The notes: a model not told the origin generated them from the sequence alone. A stretch of DNA of 64,000 nt from Pseudomonas sp. B20(2017) (GCF_002113125.1 NZ_NEJP01000024.1:26198-90197), one strand, 5' to 3'; positions 40,201 to 50,700 are shown, counted from the stretch's first letter. Numbers and translations: made by a program.

Positions 40201-41796
40201 GATGATCAGCGCCGTGGCCTCGGGCGACTGCTGCGCCTGCGAGGCAAAGCGCTGGTGCACGCAGCCGGCCTGTGCGCTGTGACCGGACTTGCGGAACCAG
40301 TCCTGCAACAGCACGCCGTGTTCTGCGTTTTCCAGCAAGGGCAACTCGCCGATCCGCCGGGTTGGCGCGGCGACGATACCTTGCAGCAGGTTCTGCCAGT
40401 GACGCGCCAGTCGCTCGACGGTTTCTGGCTTGAACAGGTCAGTGGCGTAAGACAGCTCGGCGGCGAAGCCATCGCCGGACTCGTAGGTGTTCAGGGTCAG
40501 GTCGAACTGCGCGGTACGCCCCTCCCAGGCCACGTCTTCGACGCTCAGTTGCGGCAACTGCGTCTGACCGGCCTGATCGCGGCTGCTCTGGTGGTTGTAC
40601 ATCACCTGGAACACCGGGCTGTGGCTCAGGCTACGCTCCGGTTGCAGGGCTTCGATCAGTTGTTCGAACGGCAGATCCTGATGGGCCTGGGCGGCCATTG
40701 CCGTTTGCTTGACCTGGGCCAGCAACTGGTTGAACGGCAGTTGTCCGCTGACCTCGGCATTCAGAACCTGAGTGTTGACGAAGAAGCCGATCAGGCCTTC
40801 GGTTTCCACCCGGTTACGGTTGGCGGTCGGCACGCCGACGCGGATCTGCGACTGGCCGCTGTAGCGATGCAGCAACGCCTGGAACGACGCCAGCAGCACC
40901 ATGAACAGGCTCGCGCCTTCGCGCTGGGCCAATTGCTTGAGGGCGTCGCCGAGCCCGGCGGGCAGGCTCAGTTGCAACCGCGCGCCGCGCAGGCTTTGTA
41001 CGGCCGGACGCGAGAAATCGATCGGCAGTTCCAGCACCGGTTGTTCGCCGCCCAGGGTCTTGACCCAATAGGCGAGTTGCCGTTCGCGCTCCCCCGCTTC
41101 CAGCCAGTGACGCTGCCAGATCGCGTAATCGGCGTATTGCACCTCAAGCGCCGGCAGGCTCAGCGGCTGGCCCGCCGTGTCGGCGGCGTAATGCTGGATC
41201 AGCTCGTTAACCAGCACTTTGATCGACCAGCCATCGGAGATGATGTGGTGCTGAATCAGCACCAGCACATGATCGTCGTCCGCTACTTTCAGCAACGAAA
41301 CGCGCAACAGCGGGCCCTGCTGGAGGTTGAACGGGCGGGCGGTTTCGCTTTCGACGAAGGCCTTGATGGCCGCTTCCACCGCGTCGCCGTCGATGCCCGC
41401 CGGCAGCGGCTCGACAGCGATGGTCAGCGCCATCTGCGGGTGAATCACCTGGCAGAAACTTTCGCCCTGCTCGACGAACGTGGTGCGCAGACTTTCATGG
41501 CGCGCCACCACGGCATTGAAGCTGCGCTCCAGCGCCGCCACATCCAGCCGGCCCTTGAGGCGCAGGGCACTGGGAATGTGATACGCGGTGCTGTGCGGAT
41601 CCATCTGCCACAGGAACAACTGGCGTTCCTGGGCGTAGGACAGCGGGATCGCCTCGAAGCTTGAGCGAGTCTCTGGAATCGGCAGGTTGGCCGGCGAGAC
41701 GCCCTCTTCGAGCATCTTTTCCAGGTAGAGCTTACGTTTGTCCAGCGGCAGAGTGATAAAGCGCTTGGCAATCCTCAAAGCAACACTCGTGTCCAT
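28252..41796 (-). CDS. pvdJ: Pyoverdine NRPS II: C-A-T-C-A-T-E-C-A-T-C plus fused Asp hydroxylase
   Basis: A 4514-residue NRPS; the symbol is positional. Order: C, A1 (Gly; code D-I-L-Q-L-G-L-I-W-K), T (Ser ~1055); C, A2 (Thr; D-F-W-N-V-G-M-V-H-K), T (Ser ~2130), E; C, A3 (Ala; D-L-W-N-N-A-L-T-Y-K), T (Ser ~3637). An extra C domain follows (~3685-4120, HHIISDGWS), and residues ~4170-4500 are a TauD/SyrP-like Fe(II)/2-oxoglutarate dioxygenase. Its likely iron ligands are HNE in ILFHNESS (~4274) and His in VAHARDP (~4468), with GPRK binding 2-oxoglutarate. The extra C domain and hydroxylase have no A-T of their own and must act on the Asp loaded by NRPS III. The second residue would be D because of the E domain. 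It overlaps NRPS I (TGATG). Confidence 0.95.
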   Translation of the reverse strand: MDTSVALRIAKRFITLPLDKRKLYLEKMLEEGVSPANLPIPETRSSFEAIPLSYAQERQLFLWQMDPHSTAYHIPSALRLKGRLDVAALERSFNAVVARHESLRTTFVEQGESFCQVIHPQMALTIAVEPLPAGIDGDAVEAAIKAFVESETARPFNLQQGPLLRVSLLKVADDDHVLVLIQHHIISDGWSIKVLVNELIQHYAADTAGQPLSLPALEVQYADYAIWQRHWLEAGERERQLAYWVKTLGGEQPVLELPIDFSRPAVQSLRGARLQLSLPAGLGDALKQLAQREGASLFMVLLASFQALLHRYSGQSQIRVGVPTANRNRVETEGLIGFFVNTQVLNAEVSGQLPFNQLLAQVKQTAMAAQAHQDLPFEQLIEALQPERSLSHSPVFQVMYNHQSSRDQAGQTQLPQLSVEDVAWEGRTAQFDLTLNTYESGDGFAAELSYATDLFKPETVERLARHWQNLLQGIVAAPTRRIGELPLLENAEHGVLLQDWFRKSGHSAQAGCVHQRFASQAQQSPEATALIIGDDVLTYAQLDSRANQLAHKLIETGVGPDRLVGIAVERSAEMIVGLLAILKAGGAYVPLDPAYPEDRLAYMIEDSGLQLLLTQSPLLAQLPIPASVQTLLLDQPQDWLAAYPQTAPDVAVDGEHLAYTIYTSGSTGKPKGVMVRHAALSNFVTSMVEQPGIAAADRMLSLTTFSFDIFGLEIYGPLLAGACVVLTGKDVHQDPQAVLELIERHVVSTLQATPSTWRMLLDHEHAATLTGRTFLCGGEALSQELARRMLALTPQVWNLYGPTETTIWSAQHALSVDNSRPFLGTPIDNTALYILGSDLELNPLGAPGELLIGGDGLARGYFQRPSLTAERFVPDPFSKNGERLYRTGDLTRYRAEGVIEYIGRIDHQVKIRGFRIELGEIEARLLALDSVRETVVVAQDGPTGPQLVGYVVPASGEVPDIEGEATLRSALKASLKAELPEYMVPAHLLFLAQLPLTPNGKVDRKALPAPDASQLQSTYVAPQTATQHTVAEIWQTVLKLERVGLSDNFFELGGHSLLVTQVVSRVRQALNVQVPLRTLFEHSILEDFVAALGVERAHQEPPIVPLSRLQPLALSYAQERQWFLWQLEPTSTAYHVPSALRLRGELDLPALQRSFETLIARHESLRTCFVEQQGQTLQVIQAQGVLDLQVQNVAADLDDAALQALVAEETLHLFNLQQGPLLRVKLLRLAVDDHALVITLHHIVSDGWSMGVMVNELIALYAAYSQGRDADLPTLPVQYADYAVWQRQWMDAGERERQLNYWTAQLGDGDQPLLELPTDRPRPPEQSYRGARQDIPLSLELASALKQVAQRENVTLFALLLASFQTLLHRYSGQADIRVGVPVANRNRVETEGLIGFFVNTQVLKAEFDSQQSFRNLLQQVKNTVLGAQAHQDLPFEQLVDALQPERSLSHSPLFQVLHNHQSQARQAEGATRLPKIAIEGLNWASNTAQFDLTLNTFESTDNVWAELTYATDLFDAATITRLSGHWLNLLDGIVADAGQRIADLPLHDAAEHQATLLQWNPATVDFPSERCLHTLIEAQAERGPQAVAVTYGEQVLSYGELNSRANQLAHKLIASGVGPDVRVGLAVERSLDMLVGLLAILKAGGAYVPLDPSYPEERLAYMIGDSGIGLLLTQSHLLGRLPVPDSVRSLMLDQDRDGLESYSDANPQVNMSPDNLAYVIYTSGSTGQPKGTLLAHRNVLRLFEATDAWFDFGPQDVWSLFHSYAFDFSVWEIFGALLYGGKLVVVPYETSRSPEDFYALLCREGITVLNQTPSAFKQLMQVACAPEHAAMQPSLRYVVFGGEALEVKSLRPWFERFGDQTPQLINMYGITETTVHVTYWPISLADLQRDASSPIGEPIPDLSWYLLDGDLNPVAKGCIGELYVGRAGLARGYLNRPDLTTLRFIPDPFAADGGRLYRTGDLARYRADGVIEYIGRIDHQVKIRGFRIELGEIEAQLLEQSAVRQAVVLAQPGLSGQQLVAYLVPSNAEVLQASTVEQAEWRDRVRAELKENLPDHMIPAHLLLLEQLPLTANGKLNRSALPSPDASQSQQVYQAPQSVMEQRLAEIWQDVLKLPQVGLNDNFFELGGDSIISIQVVSRARQAGIRLNPKDLFQHQTIQRLALVAQIGDSESTIDQQPVTGPALLLPIQQQFFEDEIPERHHWNQSVLLKPNQRLAADTLEQVLRALVIHHDALRLSFSQQGSVWQAEHLAVDALAQDLLWQETIADIADLEALGNRAQRSLDLQNGPLLRAVLANLADGTQRLLLVIHHLAVDGVSWRILLEDLQSAYQQAINGQALSLPAKTSAFKDWSEHLQRYANGPALQEELAYWQACLSDVSTDLPCKRLDAGQQNRLAQTVQTRLNANLTRQLLQEAPAAYRTQVNDLLLTALARVIGRWSGHASTLIQLEGHGREELFDGVDLTRTLGWFTSLFPVRLTPAEGAGDSIKQIKEQLRSIPNKGIGFGALRHLGDADAQSSLKALPTPRITFNYLGQFDGSFEADDGALFAPTPENAGLDQSPDAPLGNWLTLNGQVYGGELRVGWTFSSERFDSSTIERLAQDYADELAALIGHCLTPGSEGLTPSDFPLAGVTQAQLDTLTIPAREVQDLYPLSPMQQGMLFHSLYEQQAGDYINQMCVAVDGLQVERFRDAWQAALDAHDVLRSGFVWEGEFTRPLQVVHKDLPVPFTVLDWRERSDLDQALSELEQAQRVQGFDLHSAPLLRLVVVQVAAARYHLIYTSHHILMDGWSNSQLLGEVLQRYHGVAPLAGAGRYRDYIEWLAQQDAQVTENFWKGQLADFDAPTYLGDSLPRTDDSTVTGQGEYLLTLDTVATADLNRVARAQKVTVNTVVQAAWLLLLQRYTGQSTVSFGATVSGRPAQLSGVEGQIGLFINTLPVIASPRAEQPLSEWLQQVQAQNLLLREQEHTPLFDIQRWAGQGGEALFDNILVFENYPIAEALQQAESQDLKFGEADRYEQTSYPLTLMVNLDEQMTVHFGYQNNRFAANSVVKLACQLQQLLMQMSVNAERCLGELNLLEDAEQQRMLHDWNHIESANVDALCIHQMIDRQVAAQPDALAVTFAQQTFSYREIHARANRLAHRLIESGVGPEVRVGVAMQRSDSLLVALLAVLKAGGAYVPLDPDYPADRVAYMLEDSRARVLLSETEVAAQLNVGGDTQVLRVDQLDLTAYGSQAPATAVTADNLAYVIYTSGSTGKPKGVSITHRNVQALIEWSKGVYSRDDIQGVLASTSVCFDLSVWELFVTLANGGSLIIARNALELPNLPARDQVRLINTVPSAINALQDAGDIPSSVRIINLAGEPLKQSLVDTLYRQANIAHVYDLYGPSEDTTYSTWTRREAGGQANIGRPLTGTASYLLGADLQPAPLGVAAELYLAGAGVTRGYLGRAAMTAEKFVPNPFAGNGERLYRTGDLTRYQPDGTLQYVGRIDHQVKIRGFRIELGEIEARLMQVPGVQQSLVIAQPGAVSAQLVAYVVYDDPAVAGGDSTAQGVLRDELKARLKEHLPDYMIPAHVLFLASLPLTPNGKIDRKALPGVEAGAASGEFVAPVGALEQQIATIWQNVLELDRVGREDHFFELGGHSLLATQAISRLRKLGSSPLSLRDLFNHPRLKDLAAWMSQAQEDVGAGSQSVPLKAFGSKQTAPLSLVQRRLWVAEQLSGGSSAYGMPLALRLRGELSAERFVGSFAEVVQRHEVLRTAYSQDDEGDPIAVICEQVEVDFPVIDLSGLSRSAQEEHVAQAALDNARTPIDLEQAPLWRGRILHLSATEHVLLFSMHHIISDGWSMGVLINELVQIYELGKAGDATPLPALEVQYSDFALWQQELEQRGILGQQAAYWKERLDGYSGQLDLPLDKPRGQSASYDGDAVQFRLTPDLSQALRKLSGEAGVTLYSTLLASFQVLLHRFGGRDDVLVGADVAGREQPELERLIGFFVNVLPLRSRFDAQARFSAFLAGTQDNLLGALEHQDLPLDMIVESCGVPRHKGMNPLVQVLFVMNNLPGRTQSMGDLSVEPLAALQTHSKFDMALFVDEEEGQLLGNWQFATTLFGHERIQYLVKAWIALLEQIVADQDIQLGAISMPVDNRAVATASTAAPGAKADKLGKFLKRSATPVAKVRPQPVRESLLCAPQPFPLLMEPNEPHLDLVEWIHHNRPLIEQKLAEHAGILFRGFELDGIQGFEAFAEAVQPGLYGQYGDLPKKEGGKNTYRSTPYPERKMILFHNESSHQDRWPRKQMFYCEVAAPVGGATPVVDCRLMYEKLPADLRDKFESKGLLYVRTFTDNLDVSWQHFFKTEDRAEVEARCRAGGIQWRWLDNNELQTRTPGPAVIRHPITGAKSFFNQVQLHHIYWLEPDVREDLLSMFGLERMPRHVFYGDGTPIEDEVMQRIGDLYEECAVRFDWQKGDVILLDNMLVAHARDPFEGPRKIVVAMGDMYDHSSLARPASTEPNAQDALNTEETGA

Positions 41797-44700
41797 CAGA
41801 CTTCCTCCATATCGTCAAGCAGGGCTTCCAGCTTGTTCAGTTTCTGTTCGTTGATTGCCCCGCCTCCTGTATTGAGGTGAGCGACAAAGTCGCTCAGGAC
41901 GGGGTGCTGGAATAACAACTGCGGCGTCAGCGTCAGGCCCAGTTCGAGGGCGATGCGCGAAACCACGTTGACCGCCAGCAGCGAGTGCCCGCCCAGTTCG
42001 AAGAAGTGATCGTTCAGACCGACGCGTTCCACGGTGAGCACTTGCTGCCAGATAGCCGCGACCTGCTGCTCAAGCTCACTTTGCGGCGCGACATACGCGG
42101 CCTGCATCTGGCTGGCATCCACCGCTGGCAGGGCCTTCCGGTCGAGTTTGCCATTGGGGGTCAGTGGCAACTGCTCAAGGAACAACAGGTGCGCGGGGAT
42201 CATGTAGTCAGGTAACGAAGACTTGAGGCCAGTCTTTAGTCCGTCGCGCTGTTGTCGCTGCGCTTCGCCGTCCTGCAGGTCCAGTGACGGAACCGCGACA
42301 TACGCCACCAGTTGCGCCCCGCCCTCGGCCTCGACGGCCAGCACGGCCGCTTCGCTGACGCCCGGTTGCGCCAGCAGTCGCGCCTCGATTTCCCCCAGCT
42401 CGATCCGGAAACCGCGGATTTTCACCTGATGGTCGATCCGGCCCATGTACTCAAGCTCGCCGTCCTCGCGCTGACGGATCAGGTCGCCGGTGCGGTACAG
42501 CCGTTCGCCATTGCCCGCGAACGGATTGGGCACGAACTTTTCGGCGGTCATCGCCGCTTTGCCCAGGTAACCGCGCGTGACACCGGCACCGGACAGATAC
42601 AACTCCGCCGAAACACCCTGCGGCACGACTTGCAGGTCTGCATCCAGCAAGTGGCTCGCGCTGTGGTTCAGCGCCCGACCGATACGCGCCTGGCCGCCGG
42701 CGGTGCGGCGGGTCCAGGTCGAGTAAGTGGTGTCTTCCGACGGACCGTACAGGTCGTAGACGTGCGCAAGGTTCGGCTGTTGGTACAGCGCGTCCACCAG
42801 CGTTTGCTTCAGCGGTTCACCGGCAAGGTTGATGATCCGCACGCCCGGCGGAATCTGCCCGGCGCGTTGCAGCGCATTGATCGCCGACGGCACGGTGTTG
42901 ATCAGGCGCACCTGATCCCGGGCCGGCAGTTGCGGCAGCTCCAGTGCATTGCGCGCGATGATCAGCGAACCGCCATTGGCGAGAGTCACAAACAGCTCCC
43001 ATACCGACAGGTCGAAGCACACCGACGTCGAAGCCAATACGCCCTGAATGTCGTCGCGGCTGTAGACCTTGGCCGACCAGTCGATCAGCGCCATGACGTT
43101 GCGATGGGCAATCGACACGCCCTTCGGTTGACCGGTGGAACCGGAGGTGTAGATCACGTATGCAAGGTTGTCCGGCGCCACGGTGGTTTGCGGAGCGTGA
43201 GTCGGATAGGCCTCCAGGACCACCTGGTCCAGCAGCACCACTCGGGTTTCGGTCGGCACGATCAGGGTCGCGGCGACGGCCTGTTCGGTCAGCAATACCC
43301 GCGCGCGACTGTCTTCGAGCATGTAGGCCACGCGGTCGGCCGGATAATCCGGGTCGAGCGGTACGTAGGCACCGCCAGCCTTGAGTACCGCCAGCAGCGC
43401 GACGAGCAACTGCTCGGAACGCGGCATCGCCACGCCCACCCGCACTTCCGGGCCGACCCCGAGCTCGATCAGTTTGTGCGCCAGGCGATTGGCCCGGGCA
43501 TCCAGCTCGGCGTAAGTCAGACGGGTGTCGGCGAAAGTCACGGCCAGGGCATCCGGTCGGGCGACGACCTGACGCTCGATGCTCTGATGGATGCACAAGT
43601 CGGCGACGAAGTCGGTCACAACCGGTTGTTGACCCTGCGCATTCAGGCTCAGCTCGCTGAGCGAACGTTCACCGGCCTCTGTCATCTGGCCGAGCAGGCG
43701 CTGCAAGTGCTCGCCCAGTTGCGCCACGCTCGCGGGGGCGAAGCTGTCGTGCTGGAAGCTGAAATGCACCGACAGCTGCACGCCCATGTTCACCAGCAGG
43801 GTCAGCGGATAGTTGGTCTGCTCCTGATTGGCCACCGCACCGAAGCGCAGGCCTTGCGGCGCGCCGCGCTCCAGCGCTTCGGCAATCGGGTAGTTCTCGA
43901 ACACCATCAGGCTGTCGAACAAGGCGTCACCGCCCTGCCCGGCCCAGCTTTGAATCTGCGCCAGCGGCGTGTGTTCGAACTCGCGCAGCGCCAGGTTCTG
44001 CGCCTGCACGCTTTGCAGCCAGCCGGTCAGGCTCTGATCCGCGCGCGGCTCGGCAATGACCGGCAAGGTGTTGATGAACAGCCCGATCTGCTGCTCGGCC
44101 CCCGGCAGGTCTGCCGGACGTCCGGCGACGGTGGCGCCGAACGCCACGCACTGTTTGCCGGTGTAACGCTGCAACAGCAACAGCCACGCGGCTTGCACCA
44201 CGGTGTTGACGGTGACTTTCGACGCCCGGGCGAACTCGCTCAGACGGCGGGTCAGATCCACATCCAGCACTTGGTAATGATCGCCGTAACCGACGCTCGG
44301 CAGACCGGCAACCGGACGTGCGATCGCATCGCTCAGGCGAGTCGGTTCCTGCAGGTTGTTCAACGCCGCCTGCCAGTAAGCCTCGGCTGCCGCCACGTCC
44401 TGGCGCTGTAGCCAGGCGATGTAATCGCGATAGCGACCGGTCGGGCGCGGCACGTTCTCGCCGCTGTAGTGTTGCAACACTTCGCCGAGCAACTGCGCGC
44501 TGCTCCAGCCGTCCATCAGGATGTGATGGTTTGTGTAGATCAAGTGGTGACGATCCGTCGCCGTTTTCACCAGTACCAGTCGCAACAGCGGCGCACTGTT
44601 CAGATCCAGACCCAGGGCGCGTTCCTCATCGGCGAGGGTTTGCAACGCGCGGTCCAGATCGGCGCGGGCGCTCCAGTCGAGGACGCTGAACGGCACCTCG

Positions 44701-47700
44701 ACCTGACGCTGCACCACTTGCACCGGTTGCGGTAAATCGCCCTGCCAGAAGAACCCGGTGCGCAGAATGTCATGGGCATCCACCGCCGCTTGCCACGCCG
44801 CACGGAAGCGCTGCGGATCGACGCCGTCGACGTCCAGGCGCATCTGGTTGATGTAGTCGCCGTTGCCGTGTTCGAGCAGGGTGTGGAACAGCATGCCCTG
44901 CTGCATCGGCGACAGCGGGTAAATGTCATCGATACCCTGCGGCTCCAGCAACAGCGCATCGAGCTGCGCCTGGGACAGTTGCGCCAGCGGGAAGTCCGAC
45001 GGCGTCACGCCACGGTTGGCGGCGTCGCAGCAGTGGCGAATCAGCGCCGTCAGTTCCTGCACATAGTCATCGGCCAGACGCTGGATGGTCGCGGTGTCGA
45101 ACATCGCGCCGCTGAAGGTCCAGCTCAGGTCCAGCTCACCGCCGAACACCTTGCCGTTGAGCGCCAGCGGATTGCCCAGCGGGCCCTGCATATTGACTTC
45201 TGCACCGCCGGATTCGGCGGTCGGCACAAACAACGCCTCGTCGCCGGCATCGAAACTGCCGTCGAACTGGCCCAGGTAGTTGAAGGTCAGGCGCGGTGCC
45301 GGCAAGGCGTGCAGCGACTGCCGTGCAGCGTCGTCGCCCAGATGCGCGAGCGCACCGAAACCGATGCCTTTGTTGGGGATCGCGCGCAGTTGTTCCTTGA
45401 CCTGTTTCAGCGAGGCGCCCGGTTCGGCACCCGGCGCAAGACGGGCCGGGAACACACTGGTGAACCAGCCCACGGTGCGGGTCAGGTCGACATGCTCGAA
45501 CAGGTCTTCGCGACCATGGCCTTCGAGCAGGACCAGCGCACTGTCGTCACCGGTCCAGCGCGTGACTGCTCGCGCCAGTGCGGTCAACAGCAAGTCGTTG
45601 ACCTGGGTGCGATAGGCCGTCGGCGCTTCCTGCAACAACTGACGGGTGAGAGTTTGGTCCAGTCGGCTGCGGATGGTCAGCGCCTGATCATGTTGCTGCC
45701 CACCGTCCGGATGGTCATACGGCAACGCCGCCGAAGCGCCCTGCAACTGCTGTTGCCAAAAGCCCAGTTCAGCCTGCAACGCCGGGGTGGCGGCGTAGTC
45801 CTGCAAGGCTGCCGCCCAGGCTTTGACCGAGCTGGTGCGGGCCGGCAATTGCACGGCGGCACCGGCAGCGATCTGCCGGTAAACGTTTTGCAGGTCTTCG
45901 AAGAGAATCCGCCACGACACGCCATCGACCACCAGGTGATGCACGATCAGCAGCAGCCGCTGACTGCCGTCAGCGAGGTTCGCCAGCACCGCGCGGATCA
46001 GCGAACCGCCGCTCAGTTGCAGGCTGCGCTGCGCTTTCTCGCCCAGCGCTTCGAGGGCGGCGAGATCCGCGACGTCGACTGTCCACAGGATCGCTTCGCC
46101 GGCCTTGGTGGCGATGTCGCGGTACTGCGCCGACCAACCTTCGGCCTGCTCAGTGAAGTCCAGTCGCAAACTGTCGTGATGCATCACCAGCGCATCCAGC
46201 GCCTGCTCCAGCACTTGGGCGTCCAGTGCCCGGGTTGGCTTGAGCATCACCGACTGGTTCCAGTGGTGACGGTCAGGAATCGCATCGGCAAAAAACGCCT
46301 GGTGAATCGGCAACAATTCAGTGCTGCCGGTGACCGGTGCCTGATCGATCAACGGCAGCGATTCGCCGGTCTGCGTGACCGCGGCCAGTGCCTGAATGGT
46401 CTGGTGCTGGAACAAATCTTTGGGGGTGAAACGAATCCCGGCCTGGCGCGCGCGGCTGACCACCTGGATCGAAATGATCGAATCGCCGCCCAGTTCGAAG
46501 AAGTTGTCGCTGATCCCCACCTGCCCGAGCTTGAGCACGTCCTGCCAGATCGTCGCCAGTTGCTGCTCCACCGCGCTCTGCGGCGCGACATAAGTCTGCT
46601 GCAACTGACTGACGTCCGGCTTGGGCAGGTTTTTGCGATCGAGCTTGCCGTTCGGCGTCAGCGGCATGCGCTCCAGACGCAGTACGTAGGCTGGCACCAT
46701 ATGGGCCGGCAACGAGACCTTGAGCTGCGCACGCAGGTCTTCGGTGAAGTCTGCGCGGGTCGAATCGCCCACCACATAGGCCACCAGCCGCTTGCCACTG
46801 CCGGCGCTGCCTTCCTGGGCCACGACCACCGCTTCGCGCACGCCGTCGAGGGCTTGCAGCGCGGCTTCGACTTCGCCCAGTTCGATACGGAAACCGCGAA
46901 TTTTTACCTGATTGTCGATGCGATCCAGGTAGTCGAACGTGCCGTCGACGCGCTGGCGGACCAGGTCGCCGGTGCGATACAGCTGACCGCCGGTGGCGCT
47001 GAACGGATCGGCGACAAAGCGCTCGGCCGTCAGCCCCGGACGGTTCAGATAACCCCGCGCCAGCCCCGTGCCGCCAAGGTACAACTCACCGGCCATGCCT
47101 TGCGGCAGCAGGTTCAAGTCGGCGTCGAGCACGTAGGCGCTGCGGTCACCGATGCGGCTGCCGATAGGCGCGTACGCGGCACCGCACGGCACTTCGCGGC
47201 CAGCCTTCCAGATCAGCGGCGTGACCACGGTTTCGGTCGGGCCGTAGCCGTTGATGATGTAGTCCGGATCCAGTGCGCGTTTGACCCGCTCGAAACTGGC
47301 GTTCGGCACCGCATCCCCGCCGAAGCAGTAGATACGCACCTTCGGTGGGTTGCCCTCGCGCTCGGCATGCTCGGCCAGTTGTTGCAGGTACACCGGCGGG
47401 AACGCGACCACGGTCACGCCGTGTTCGCGCATGGCGTTGTAGGTCTGCTCCGGGGTCCACAGGCTGTCATCGCGGATCAGCAGCGAAGCGCCGTGGGTCA
47501 GGCTGGTCAGCCAGCGTTCATGGGCACCGTCGAAGGCGAACGACATGAAGTGGAATTCGCAGTCGCTGTCGCGCATTTCGTAGCGCTGGCCGATGGCCTG
47601 GCAGTGCATCGCCAGCGGGCCGTGAGCGACGCTGACGCCTTTCGGATTGCCGGTGGAACCGGAGGTGTAGATCACGTAGGCGAGGTTGTGCGGATCGAGC

Positions 47701-50700
47701 TGCACCGACGGCGCGCTGATCGGCCACTCGCGCAGGTCGAGGCGATCGAGTTCCAGCAGCGGCACCGAATCGTCGACCGGCAGTTGCGCCGCCACCGACG
47801 AATCGCTGAGCAACAACGCCAGCCCCGAATCCTCGATCAGGTACGCCAAACGCTCGCGCGGATAACTGGTGTCCAGCGGCACATAGGCACCGCCGGCCTT
47901 GAGTACCGCCAGCAGCGCGACGATCACCGCTTCGCTGCGCGGCAATGCCACGCCGACCCGGGTTTCCGGGCCAACGCCACGGGCGATCAGGGCATGGGCC
48001 AGTTGATTGGCGCGCTGATCGATTTCGCCATAGCAGAAATGCCGGCCGTCGAAGATCACCGCGGTGCGTTGCGGACGTTCGGCTGCCAGGGCCGCAATCC
48101 GCTGATGCACGCCGATGTCCACCGGGTACGGCTGAGGCAGATTGTCCGCGTGTTGCCGGGCGTGCTCTGCCGCATCGGCCAGGGCGATTTCACCGAGGTT
48201 GCGTTCTGCCGACTCAACGAACTGCTCCAGCAAGTGCAGCAAATGGGCGTCGATGCTTTCGATGACCGCCGGGGCAAACTGGCTGCGCTCGAAGCTGTAG
48301 TGCAACGCCAGTTGCTCGCCGAGGGTTACCGCCACGCTCAGGCCGTAGTGGGTCTGTTCGAGGTTGGCGACATCGCCGAACACCACGCCTTGGCCCGAGC
48401 CCTGTTGCAGGGCCTGGGCAATCGGGTAGTTCTCGAACACCAGAATGTTGTCGAACAGCGCTTCACCGCCCTGCCCGGCCCAGCGCTGGATGTCCGCCAA
48501 CGGCGTGTGCTCAAAGTCGCGCAATCCGAGGTTCTGCGCCTGAACCGCTTGCAGCCAGTCGCCGACTGTCTGATCCGGACGCGGCGTGCCGATCACCGGC
48601 AAAGTGTTGATGAACAGCCCGACTTGCTGCTCGATGCCCGGCAAGTCCGCCGGACGTCCGGCCACCGTCGCGCCAAAGGCCACGGTTTCGTGACCGGTGT
48701 AGCGTTGCAGCAACAGCAGCCACGCCGCTTGCACCAACGTGTTGACCGTGACTTTCTGCTGGCGGGCGAAGGTTTCCAGCGCCTGGGTGCGCTGCGCATC
48801 CAGGGTCTGGAAGTGATCGCCGTGCCCGCTCTGGCCATCGTTGGCCGAGGCCACACGAGCCAGACGCGTCGGTTCTTGCAGCGCGGCCAACTGACCGTTC
48901 CAGAAGTCCTCGCTCAACTGACCGTCCTGACGTTGCAGCCAGGCGATGTAATCGCGATAACGCCCGCCACCGCTGGTCGGCGCACGACCGCTGTAGCGCT
49001 GCAGGACTTCGCCGAGCAACTGCGAATTACTCCAGCCATCCATCAGGATGTGGTGGTGGGTGTAGATCAGATGCCACTGATCGGCGCCGGTCTGCACCAG
49101 TACCAGTCGCAGCAACGGCGCCTGGCTCAGATCAAAGCCCTGCACGCGCTCGGCGTCGGCCAGTGCCGCCAGGTCTTGCGCCTGATCGTCACGCTCGCGC
49201 CAGTCCAGCGCGGTGAACGGCAGCGCAAGGTGTTTGTGAACGATCTGCAACGGTTGCTGCAAGTCACCCTGCCAGACAAAGCCACTGCGCAGAATGTCCT
49301 GCGCGTCCAGCGTCGCTTGCCACGCCGCACGGAAACGCTCGGCGTCGAGGCCCTGCACATCCACGCGCAACTGGTTGACGTACTCGCCCGCCGCTTGCTC
49401 GTAAAGGGTGTGGAACAGCAGGCCCTGTTGCATCGGCGACAGCGGATAGAGGTCGTCGAGCTGACCGGCCGGCACCGGCAAACCATCGAGTCCGGCCTGA
49501 GTGATGCGGGCCAGCGGGAAGTCCGACGGCGTGGCCTGCGGCAGTGCCTGATTGCAGCAATGTTCGATCAATGCGTCGAGTTCGAGCGCGTATTGATCCG
49601 CCAGATGCTGCACCGTCGCGGCGTCGAACATCTCGCGGCTGAAGCCCCAGCTCATCGCCAGTTCGCCGCCGTAGACCTGACCTTCGACGGTCAGCCAATT
49701 GGCCAGCGGCGCGGACGGATCCTGGGCGGTGCCACTGCCTTCGGTGGACGGCACCAGCAGCGCCGACTCGTCGAACTGGCGGTCGAACTGTCCCAGGTAG
49801 TTGAAGGTGATGCGCGGCGCCGGCAAGGCCGCCAGTTCGGCACGCACCGACGGCGCGGCGAGATGGCGCAGCACGCCATAACCCAGCCCCTTGTCCGGCA
49901 CGGCGCGCAGTTGTTCCTTGACCGATTTGATTGATCCGTCGAGGTCGTCGCTGCTGGTCAGGTTCACCGCGAACAGGCTGGTGAACCAGCCCACGCTGCG
50001 GGTCAGGTCAATGTCATCGAACAGGTCTTCACGGCCATGGCCTTCCAGCTCGATCAGCGTACCCGACTGCCCGGTCCAGCGGCTGATCGTGCGGGCCAGC
50101 GCAGTCAGCAGCAGATCATTGACCTGGGTGCGATAGGCCGCCGGGGCCTGTTGCAGCAATTGACGGGTGCGCGCGGCATCCAGGCGCCATTCGATTTTCT
50201 CGCCGTGGATGTTTTGCAGGCTGCCCTCGGGGCGCTCGCACGGCAGGTCCATAGCACCATGATGCTGGGCTTTCCAGTAATCCAGTTGAGCGTCGAAGCG
50301 CGATGCTTCGGCACTCAGGCGCGCGGTCCAGGTCTGGAACGCGCTGGTCTTGGCCGGCAACTGAACGCCGCCGCCCGCCGCCAGTTGTTCGTAGGCTTGC
50401 TGCAGATCTTCCAGCAGTACCCGCCACGACACGCCGTCCACCACCAGGTGATGAACGATCAACGCCAGCCGCTGGCTGCCATCGGCCATGGCCACCAGCA
50501 CGGCGCGCAGCAGCGGTCCGTTTTCCAGGTTCAGGCTGCGCTGGGCAGCATCGCACAAGGCTGTCAGTTGCTCGGCGGTTTGCGCTTCGCGCTGCCACAG
50601 GTCGGCGGTTTCCACCAGCGGCCCGTGGAATTGCCGCCAGCCGTCGGCGCTTTCGACATAGCGTAGGCGCAAGGCATCGTGATGGTTGATCACATGCGCC

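Noticed and set aside
44772..49934. Open frame of 1720 codons opposite NRPS I
   Set aside because: Same reason: its internal repeats follow the modules of the NRPS on the other strand, and no protein family is visible.
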